A DNA stretch of 64,000 nucleotides. Origin: Phycisphaerales bacterium. Its GTDB lineage: Bacteria > Planctomycetota > Phycisphaerae > Phycisphaerales > UBA1924. The position numbers and the translations under genes were made by a program. Within the stretch, counting starts at the first letter, position 1. Each line of letters begins with the position of its first letter. Below are positions 56,610 to 64,000 of this stretch, piece after piece. The stretch spans positions 1 through 64,000 of the forward strand of contig JAHDXL010000004.1 in assembly GCA_023382935.1 (NCBI GenBank), read 5' to 3'. The notes under the pieces are model-generated. The model worked only from the letters and a program-made list of their open reading frames with translations. It did no database searches and had not been told where the DNA came from.

Positions 56610-57275
56610 TCACTCCTCACGCACATCGCCGCTTTGTGAAACCCAGTAGATCCGGAACGGCAGACTGCGGCGAAGCCACTTGACGCGCTTTGAGAGGTTC
56701 AAGTAGGTCTTGAATCCTTCGGGCAAGGCTATCGCCAGTTCCGCAGTCGGACTTTCATCCCGATACGAAACGACGTCGAATACGGCTCCGGAGAACCAAT
56801 GCCTCGCCTGCGTTGGCGCATTGGTGCGTGCTGTGCTATCTGGGAATCCTTTGACGCTGACCCACAATACTCGGTCGTCAAGTTCGGCGATGACATCCTT
56901 CCCCGACTCCCGCGACGCCGTGTTCGCCGAACTTCGGATCTGCCATCCATGGTGCATGAGCCACGCGATCAGATTCGACTGGACGTTCCCCTCCCATTGC
57001 CAACTACGCCCTTGAGGAGCGGGCATCGGAGCATGTGGCCCCTCAATGACCTCCGCAACGATGGGCCCCGACTTCAGATTGCACACTTTCGGGGAGCGGC
57101 AGCATGAGCAATCTCGCGATGAACCTCGGCGAACTTGCCCAGCGTCAGCCAGCCTCCGACATTCCATGTTGATTGACTGACGAGGCGTGATGCCGGTCCG
57201 AACAGAGAGGCAGTCATCGCAGATGGGGCCTGTCGCCCTCGCAAGAAACGCCAATATCGTGTCCTTATGCGACAT
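56610..57275 (-). CDS. HTH plus Cys cluster plus nuclease-like domain protein, unknown
   Basis: A 221-residue protein. Residues 1-50 look like a winged-helix (ILAFLARATGPICDDCL, ITPRQSINMECRRLADAG), residues 56-65 hold a Cys cluster (CSCCRSPKVC), and 95-150 resemble a PD-(D/E)xK nuclease core: NLIAWLMHHGWQI, then Asp127 in SGKDVIA and Lys142 in LWVSVKG. The usual Glu two residues before the Lys is Ser140. So it could be a weakened or inactive nuclease or a DNA-binding relative. It lies left of the asnS-end copy next to hicAB. Confidence 0.5.
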   Translation of the reverse strand: MSHKDTILAFLARATGPICDDCLSVRTGITPRQSINMECRRLADAGQVRRGSSRDCSCCRSPKVCNLKSGPIVAEVIEGPHAPMPAPQGRSWQWEGNVQSNLIAWLMHHGWQIRSSANTASRESGKDVIAELDDRVLWVSVKGFPDSTARTNAPTQARHWFSGAVFDVVSYRDESPTAELAIALPEGFKTYLNLSKRVKWLRRSLPFRIYWVSQSGDVREE

Positions 57276-57368
57276 TGGAGTCGCTCCAAGCGGGCTCAAC
57301 CGGCAATGGCAATCGATCGATCTTGTCTCCAGTCCTGATGCCTAATCTCCAATCGCCAGTGCCTTCCT

Positions 57369-57416
57369 CTCAAGACTCCGTCTGGCTCGGCGCCCGCGGG
57401 AACGGGATCACGCCGC
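57369..57416. repeat. left copy of the asnS 3' end
   Basis: A 48-base segment matches 57955-58002 at 41 of 48 positions, including an identical run of 22 bases (57387-57408 versus 57973-57994). The right copy is the true 3' end of asnS; the left copy would code [14 protein letters not shown] and a stop if read on the minus strand. It lies at the hicB end of the hicAB cassette. Confidence 0.75.
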
Positions 57417-57620
57417 ATAAATTGTTACCGCCCTGGCCGTCGGCTGGGGCACCGGTTCCTGATGCGAGCGAAGCGACTCGATGTGCAACCGCACGGCCTG
57501 ACCAATCTCGGTGGCGGCCTCCTCCGGTGAATCGCCGCACGCGACGCACCCGGGGAGATCGGGGACATAGGCCGAGTAACTCCCGTCGGGGGCCTTCTCA
57601 ATGACGACGACATACTCCAT
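57408..57620 (-). CDS. hicB: HicB-family antitoxin
   Basis: A 70-residue HicB-type antitoxin that neutralises and represses hicA. It shows the family pattern YVVVIEKAPDGSYSAYVPDLPGC, then GDSPEEAATEIGQAVRLHIESL. A GGAGGA ribosome site lies before the ATG at 57620. The stop codon falls inside the left copy of the asnS 3' end. It follows hicA by 28 bases, in the usual hicA-hicB order. Confidence 0.85.
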   Translation of the reverse strand: MEYVVVIEKAPDGSYSAYVPDLPGCVACGDSPEEAATEIGQAVRLHIESLRSHQEPVPQPTARAVTIYAA

Positions 57621-57648
57621 GCCACGTTCCTCCGGCGACCAAGCCATT

Positions 57649-57840
57649 CTACTTCAGCCCGGCCTGTTTGAGAATGCTATTCAACGTGCCCGGAGGGATG
57701 TCGCGTGAGGCCTTGCCACCGCCGGGGAGGGTAACCGTACCCGGCTTGGTCGGGTGGCGCAGTTGAAGGTGGCTCCCGACGGTGCGCTCGACCTTCCAGC
57801 CGTCGGCTTCGAGGATTTTGAAAACCTCGCGGTACTTCAT
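57649..57840 (-). CDS. hicA: HicA-family toxin
   Basis: A 63-residue HicA mRNA-interferase-type toxin with a dsRBD-like fold: EVFKILEADGWKVERTVGSHLQLRHPTKPGTVTLP, then IPPGTLNSILKQAG. The catalytic His is in GSHLQLRHP. Adjacent hicB provides the antitoxin. The pair sits between two copies of the asnS 3' end. Confidence 0.87.
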   Translation of the reverse strand: MKYREVFKILEADGWKVERTVGSHLQLRHPTKPGTVTLPGGGKASRDIPPGTLNSILKQAGLK

Positions 57841-57955
57841 GGGGACGAGAATACCAAATCAGCAAGCGGTCGTTCGGAGTGCGCCACCCCCCCGGACTCG
57901 ACGGTCACGGTCTGTCTCTCCTGTCGCCTGTTGCCCTCTCCCAAGTCCCCTCCCC

Positions 57956-59386
<1,431 letters not shown>

Positions 59387-59446
59387 GACCACCTCCCCTT
59401 CGGGTGAGCCGGATGGTATGGATGCCGCCGTTCGCCTGCGGAGTGC

Positions 59447-60283
59447 TCAGTTCCGGGGGTTGTTGATCCACCCGAACCGCCCGAGCGAGGCCGAATACAC
59501 GCGCTTGTACCGCTGGGCGTGCACCCAGACGTAGATGTCGTTGGCCACCCAGTCCGTGCCTTCCTGCAGCGGCTCGTCGTTGTTCTTCGCGTGCGGCACG
59601 AAGCGTTCCACCGAGCCGTCCACGAACCCGAAGTACCCCCCGCGATCGTGCCGGTTGGTGATCTGGTCGAGATTGCCCCACCGCCCGTCGAAGATCAGCC
59701 CGTTGTACCAGTATGAACTCTCCTCGGCGAAGATCGGGATCGAACGGAACGGCGTCAGCCACTCGGCCGCCTGCTCTTCGGTCAGCGAGACCGGGCTGGT
59801 CCCGCCGTCGTACTTCTCGACCCGGTCGATGTAGTACACGATGGTCTGGGCGGCCAGCGAGGCGCCCTGCGTGCCCTCCACCATGCAGTAGTCAAAGTCC
59901 AGCGCCACCGTGCCGTCGGCGAAAATCTGCGCCCCGTCGGTGCGCCCGTACGGATTCTGCCTCTTGTTCTTGGGACACTCGGAAATCTCGTCCAACTGCT
60001 CCACGTAATCGTACAGGTGCCCCGGGTACACCCAGTTGGTGCTGTCGACCCGCCGGGCCCACTCCGTGGTCGTCCAGAACTTCGACTGGTTGTCCTGGGC
60101 GTACAGGATGCCCGCCAGCGTGATCTGCTTCATGTGGTGCGAGCACATCACCGACTGGGCCGTCTCCCTGGCTCCCCGCAGCGCGGGGAGCAGAATCGAG
60201 ATGAGCAGCGCGATGATCGCAATGACCACCAGCAACTCGATCAGCGTAAATGCACGCCCAGCGCCCGACGATCGCCTCAGCAT
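59447..60283 (-). CDS. prepilin-type protein with H-X9-DG motif
   Basis: A 278-residue protein of the DUF1559-like planctomycetal family. The prepilin leader [11 protein letters not shown]^FTLIELLVV and a hydrophobic helix are followed by a soluble domain. His212 and Asp222-Gly223 ([12 protein letters not shown]) make an exact H-X9-DG motif. The residue before the cleavage site is Ala instead of the usual Gly. Such proteins are exported, cleaved by prepilin peptidase and probably displayed outside the inner membrane. Function of the soluble domain is unknown. Confidence 0.88.
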   Translation of the reverse strand: MLRRSSGAGRAFTLIELLVVIAIIALLISILLPALRGARETAQSVMCSHHMKQITLAGILYAQDNQSKFWTTTEWARRVDSTNWVYPGHLYDYVEQLDEISECPKNKRQNPYGRTDGAQIFADGTVALDFDYCMVEGTQGASLAAQTIVYYIDRVEKYDGGTSPVSLTEEQAAEWLTPFRSIPIFAEESSYWYNGLIFDGRWGNLDQITNRHDRGGYFGFVDGSVERFVPHAKNNDEPLQEGTDWVANDIYVWVHAQRYKRVYSASLGRFGWINNPRN

Positions 60284-60322
60284 CGTCCAAACCCCCTTCG
60301 CCCGGAGCCATCACGACCAACC

Positions 60323-60359
60323 GCAACTGTAACAGTTCCCGCCGGGAAATGAAAGTTGC
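60323..60359. promoter_or_regulatory. nested inverted repeats between divergent genes
   Basis: GCAACT (60323-60328) pairs with AGTTGC (60354-60359). Inside, AACTGT-A-ACAGTT (60325-60337) is a perfect palindrome with one spacer base, and TTCCC-GCC-GGGAA (60336-60348) is a second. The cluster lies 40-76 bases upstream of the prepilin start and may be an operator. A TACAGT -10-like hexamer on the minus strand overlaps it. Confidence 0.3.
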
Positions 60360-60429
60360 AGGTCCGGTTCTGGGCCCCGAAATCGCGTTTCCGGGCGGTC
60401 GTTCGCCCTCCGCCTACCATCGCCCCGGC

Positions 60430-61602
60430 ATGAGTCCGCCCGACTGCCCCATCCTCGACCCGCTGGGCATGACCCTCGACCAGTTCCGCCTCGCCGCAGC
60501 CGGCCTCGGCCTTGGTCCTCACCAGGCTCTGCACGCCTACCGCCGCATCTTCCGCGAGAACCGCCCCGCCACCACCGCCGGCCGCCTCTGGGCGCAGGCC
60601 AACCCCGGCCCCATCGTCCACGCCCTCGAGGAACAGACTCCCGAAGGCCCCACCGTCAAGTTCCTCCAGCAGGTCAGCGGCGTGCAATCCGGCACCCTTT
60701 CCACCCGCCCCGGCTTCGACACTCTCACCGTCGAATCGGTGCTCATCCCCATGATCGGACGCTTGGGGAAGCGCTCGTACACCCTCTGCTTGTCCAGCCA
60801 GGTCGGGTGCGCCATGGGCTGCACCTTCTGCGAAACGGCCCAGATGGGGCTGATCCGCAGCCTCACAGCCGCCGAGATCGTCGCCCAGTGGTTCGCCGCC
60901 ACCCACCTGCTCGACCACGCCGAGGCACGCGACATCCGCAACCTCGTCTTCATGGGCATGGGCGAGCCGATGGACAACCTCGACGCCGTGCTCCAAGCCA
61001 TCCGCGTCCTGTGCGATTCCAACGGCCCGGCCCTGGGGGCCAGCAATATCACCATCTCCACCGTCGGGCGCATCGACGGCATTCGTCGCCTGGCCGAGTT
61101 CACCCGCGAACTGGGCTTTCACCGCCTCGGGCTGGCCATCAGCATCAACGCCCCCAACGACCACATCCGCTCGCAGATCATGCCCATCAACCGCTCCAGC
61201 CCGATGGCCGAACTCCGCGACGCGCTGCTCGCCTATCCGATGCGCTCGGGCGGCAAGTTCTGTTTCGAGTACGTCCTCATCCCCGGCGTCAACGACGGGC
61301 CGGAGCACGCGCGCCAACTGGCCGACTACCTGGCCCCCTTCGGCAAGTGGACCCGCGACACGCTGCCGCTGGGCGTGCTCAACCTGATCCCCTACAACCC
61401 GCGCCACCGCTCGCCCTGGCCTGCCCCCACCGAGGAAAGTGTCGAGTCCTTCCTCGCTCACCTGGTCGAACTGGGCGTCTACGCCAAGCGCCGTCGCACC
61501 AAGGGCCGGCAGATGATGGGCGCCTGCGGGCAACTGGGGGCCCGGCACATTCGCTCGCGCCGCGTGGTCGAACCCACCTCGGACGGCGCCCCTATCCGCT
61601 GA
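60430..61602 (+). CDS. rlmN: radical SAM RNA methyltransferase, RlmN family
   Basis: A 390-residue RlmN-type enzyme that methylates C2 of A2503 in 23S rRNA (and A37 of some tRNAs). It shows the radical SAM cluster C127-x3-C131-x2-C134 (GCAMGCTFCE), the mechanistic cysteines Cys120 (LCLSSQ) and Cys366 (GACGQL) at the expected distances, and GMGEPMDN. The closing PGVNDGPEHARQLADYLAPF segment is typical. Length is normal. It is divergent from the prepilin gene and 31 bases from the LysA-like gene, which may be co-transcribed. Confidence 0.93.
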   Translation: MSPPDCPILDPLGMTLDQFRLAAAGLGLGPHQALHAYRRIFRENRPATTAGRLWAQANPGPIVHALEEQTPEGPTVKFLQQVSGVQSGTLSTRPGFDTLTVESVLIPMIGRLGKRSYTLCLSSQVGCAMGCTFCETAQMGLIRSLTAAEIVAQWFAATHLLDHAEARDIRNLVFMGMGEPMDNLDAVLQAIRVLCDSNGPALGASNITISTVGRIDGIRRLAEFTRELGFHRLGLAISINAPNDHIRSQIMPINRSSPMAELRDALLAYPMRSGGKFCFEYVLIPGVNDGPEHARQLADYLAPFGKWTRDTLPLGVLNLIPYNPRHRSPWPAPTEESVESFLAHLVELGVYAKRRRTKGRQMMGACGQLGARHIRSRRVVEPTSDGAPIR

Positions 61603-61633
61603 TTGCGGTACATTGCTTCACGGGAGGCCGACG

Positions 61634-62887
61634 GTGGACCTGGTCGAACGCGACGGATTCCTGCACGTCGGCTCGCTGCGCCTGGCCGATCTGGTCGATC
61701 GCGTCGGCACCCCCTTCGTCCTCTACGATGCCGACGCCATCATCGAGCGCTTCTACCGCTTCGTCGAGGCCTTTGCCTCCCTTCGCGCCATGATCTGCTT
61801 CGGCGTCGATGCCTGCCCCAACGCCCACATCATGCGCCGACTGGTCAAGCGCGGCGCCGCCCTGCGCGTCCGGTCGGCCACCGATCTCGAGCGTGCCTGG
61901 ATCTGCGGGGCTCCCATCAGCCGCGTGATCTACTCCGGGCTGGGCAAGACCGACATGGACATCCGCGCCGCCCTCGACGGGCTCTACAGCCCTCTGTTCC
62001 AGGCTGGACGCCTCGTCGACGGAAAACCCCCCTACTACCGAGGGCCGGTCGGATACTTCAGCATCGAATCCGGCGCCGAACTCGAACAGATCGCCCGCAT
62101 CGCCGGCGGCGTGCGCATCGCCTGCCGGGCCCTCATCCACGTCTGCCTCGACTGCTGCCAGCAGAGCCCCCTTGGCGTCTCACCCGCGGAAGCCATCGAC
62201 CTCTTCGAACGCTTCGGCAATGAGCCCCGCGTGCGTCTGGCCGGGTTGCGCATCCATCTCGGCGCGCTCGGCTTCTCGCCCGACGCCATGCGCGCCGGCG
62301 CCCAGCGCCTCTGCGAAATCGCCCAGGCGCTCCTCGACCGCGGCGTCAGCCTCGAAGCCCTCGACATCGGCGGCGGCTTCGGCTGCGATCTCTTCGATCC
62401 GGCCGCGCCCTCGCCTGAAACCTACGCCCGCGCCGTCGAACCGGTGCTGTCGCCTTGGGTCGAACGCGGGCTGAAGATCATCGCCGAGCCCGGATGGTCC
62501 ATCATCGGCGCGGGAAGTCTGCTGGTCACGCGGGTGCTGTCCAGCCGAGCCTGCGAGCACGGGCGCCTCGCGGCCGCCGAAGCCGTCCCCGGCGAACCCA
62601 CCGCCGCGCTCGCCCCCGCCCGCCTGCTCACCCCCACTCCGCCGCGCCCCGGCGGCATCAGCACCGTCGCCGGCGTCGACCACTCCTCCCGCTGCGTTCA
62701 GGTACCCATCACTTGCCAGCCCAGTGACCTGCTCGCCTTCCCCGGAGGCGGCGCCTATGCGCGGCGCGACAACCCCGCATGCGCCGAGATCCTGCTCGAA
62801 CAATCGCGCGTCTTCGTCATCCGCCCGCGCACCACACCGCTCGAGGCCATCGAGCCTGAACTCGAATCGCACGAGGTTCTCCTGTGA
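61634..62887 (+). CDS. LysA-like PLP-barrel protein lacking the catalytic lysine
   Basis: A 417-residue protein with the diaminopimelate decarboxylase fold. The line-up is visible: the usual YAVKANPN is FGVDACPN here, so the PLP lysine is Asp59 (codon 61808-61810). IHLG (207-210), GGGFG (246-250), EPGWSI (285-290) and GAY with Tyr375 in the C-terminal barrel remain. The CESxD active-site box is lost (VAGVDHSSR instead). So PLP and substrate chemistry are unlikely. The GTG at 61634 follows GGGAGG by six bases. It may be a regulatory or binding pseudoenzyme. No other lysine gene is adjacent. Confidence 0.8.
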   Translation: MDLVERDGFLHVGSLRLADLVDRVGTPFVLYDADAIIERFYRFVEAFASLRAMICFGVDACPNAHIMRRLVKRGAALRVRSATDLERAWICGAPISRVIYSGLGKTDMDIRAALDGLYSPLFQAGRLVDGKPPYYRGPVGYFSIESGAELEQIARIAGGVRIACRALIHVCLDCCQQSPLGVSPAEAIDLFERFGNEPRVRLAGLRIHLGALGFSPDAMRAGAQRLCEIAQALLDRGVSLEALDIGGGFGCDLFDPAAPSPETYARAVEPVLSPWVERGLKIIAEPGWSIIGAGSLLVTRVLSSRACEHGRLAAAEAVPGEPTAALAPARLLTPTPPRPGGISTVAGVDHSSRCVQVPITCQPSDLLAFPGGGAYARRDNPACAEILLEQSRVFVIRPRTTPLEAIEPELESHEVLL

Positions 62888-64000
62888 GCCATCGCCGCCG
62901 GTGGACCCGACTGGTCCTGCCCGCCTACATCCTGCTTCTCCTTGCCTCGCACCTAGTCCAGCGGCTGGGCAGCCCGGCGGAGACACTCCCTTCCGCCCCG
63001 GCCGACGCCACCTTCATCGACATCCCGGTGCCGCACGCCACCGGACCAGATCCCGTTCGCACCATCCGCCTGGCCTTCATCGATCGCGGTCCGGTCTCCA
63101 GCCCGCTTCCGCCCATCATCCTCCTGCACGGCTCGCCCGGACAAGCCTCCGACTTCCTCTTCAGACGCCATCCCGAAACGCCGAGTTTCCTCGACCACCT
63201 CGGCACCCATCAGCGCCGCGTCCTGGCCGTCGACCTGCCCGGCTTCGGCCGCTCGCAGACCTGGATCCCCGATTACTCCTCGCGCGCCGCCGCCCGCGCG
63301 CTCGTCTCGCTGCTCGACGCGCTTGACCTCGATCGCGCCCACTTCGTCTGCTGGTCCAACTCCGGAGCCGTCGGAATCAACCTGGCCGACCTCGCACCCG
63401 ATCGCATGGCTTCGCTCACGCTTCTGGCCGCGATCGGCGCTCAACAGACCGAGGGCTCGGGCAGTTACTGGTTCGAACACGCCAAGTATCTCGTCGGCCT
63501 GCCTCTGGCGGTCGGGCTGCCCGAACTGCTACCCCACTTCGGACTGCTCGGCTCGACCGGGCAGCGCCATGCCTTCATCCGCAGTTTTCTCGACAACGAC
63601 CAGCGCCCGCTCTCGGGCATCATGGCCCACACCCGCGTGCCCACGCTCATCCTGCACGGACGCCACGACTTCCTCATCGCCGACTGGGCTGCCGAGTATC
63701 ACCACCACATCATGCCCAGCAGCCGCCTGGTCATGCTCGATGCCAGCCACTTCCTCCCGTTCTTCCAGCCGCAGGAATCGGCCAGTTTCATCCTCGCCCA
63801 CGCGCAGCGCCACGACACGCCCGGCGTCCAGCCGCTCACCGACTCTGAGAACCTCGCCCCGCGCGTCGAGCGCGCCGGACCGGCACGCTGGATCGACTAC
63901 CTCGGTTCACACCTGCGCCGCTGGGGGCCGATCACCCAGATCCTCCTCATCCTCCTCCTGGCGCGCTGGAAGCCCGAGTCGGCCACCCTGCTGGCCGCCC
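62884..64000 (+). CDS. alpha/beta hydrolase with membrane anchor and C-terminal membrane part (cut at window end)
   Basis: At least 372 residues, running off the right edge. An N-terminal transmembrane helix (LVLPAYILLLLASHLV) is followed by an alpha/beta hydrolase: LLHGSPG (oxyanion), DLPGFGRS, nucleophile Ser158 in a variant elbow CWSNSG instead of GxSxG, LHGRHDFLI (acid) and DASHFLP (His). The last visible residues (WGPITQILLILLLARWKPESATLLAA) are a new hydrophobic segment that may start a DedA/VTT-like domain. Start is GTG at 62884, overlapping the LysA-like stop by three bases (GTGA), so the genes are coupled. Confidence 0.78.
   Translation, partial: MSHRRRWTRLVLPAYILLLLASHLVQRLGSPAETLPSAPADATFIDIPVPHATGPDPVRTIRLAFIDRGPVSSPLPPIILLHGSPGQASDFLFRRHPETPSFLDHLGTHQRRVLAVDLPGFGRSQTWIPDYSSRAAARALVSLLDALDLDRAHFVCWSNSGAVGINLADLAPDRMASLTLLAAIGAQQTEGSGSYWFEHAKYLVGLPLAVGLPELLPHFGLLGSTGQRHAFIRSFLDNDQRPLSGIMAHTRVPTLILHGRHDFLIADWAAEYHHHIMPSSRLVMLDASHFLPFFQPQESASFILAHAQRHDTPGVQPLTDSENLAPRVERAGPARWIDYLGSHLRRWGPITQILLILLLARWKPESATLLAA

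Overview
The window is high-GC bacterial chromosome, almost fully coding, with no phage, transposase, rRNA or CRISPR array. The gene content points to a planctomycete, most likely of the Phycisphaerae. The signs are three secreted proteins with PEP-CTERM-like tails (VPAP, a hydrophobic helix, then Arg-rich), GACC-type Cys-rich repeats with a dockerin-like end, several prepilin-type proteins (one with the H-X9-DG motif), a DUF1800/DUF1501 pair, a very long SecA, an HU protein with a Lys/Ala-rich tail, and an alternative complex III (Act) cluster joined to a caa3-type oxidase. The lineage call is an inference from gene content only.

Layout. 1-17110: a truncated tRNA-Pro, a GspG-like pseudopilin, secA, a stand-alone C-terminal domain of B12-dependent ribonucleotide reductase, a MauE-like and a membrane-anchored protein pair, a Cys-rich secreted protein, a frameshifted prepilin gene, HU, an EEP-family hydrolase, a 2-hydroxyacid dehydrogenase, then fabH and plsX-rpmF separated by an opposite-strand PEP-CTERM gene, tRNA-Lys, a zinc-ribbon membrane protein and a BtuF-like binding protein. 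17171-30205: gspD-gspE of a type II secretion system, a PEP-CTERM protein, an ECF sigma factor with an overlapping membrane-bound anti-sigma candidate, a glycine-rich PEP-CTERM protein, typA/bipA, a dockerin-like secreted protein, threonine aldolase and a GH16 glycosidase. 30530-34756: pyruvate phosphate dikinase with a basic tail, and pabB.

34759-52099 is the metabolic core: a minus-strand run actA-B-C-D-E-F, a small membrane protein, SCO, coxB (CuA plus cytochrome c), coxA (YSHPVVY, A2-type), coxC, a subunit IV-like protein and an unknown membrane protein. The divergent ctaA/COX15 gene makes heme A for it. Together these carry electrons from quinol to oxygen through Act and the oxidase, with copper delivery (SCO) and heme A synthesis (CtaA) alongside. 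52204-64000: DUF1800/DUF1501, a lipase-like hydrolase, an HTH/zinc/nuclease-like protein, a hicAB toxin-antitoxin pair bracketed by two copies of the asnS 3' end, asnS, an H-X9-DG prepilin protein, an RlmN-family methyltransferase, a diaminopimelate decarboxylase-like protein lacking its catalytic lysine, and an alpha/beta hydrolase that runs off the right edge.

The items I would look at first are the LysA-like putative pseudoenzyme (61634-62887), the hicAB cassette flanked by asnS 3'-end copies (57369-58002), and the four degenerate repeats inside the enlarged SecA.
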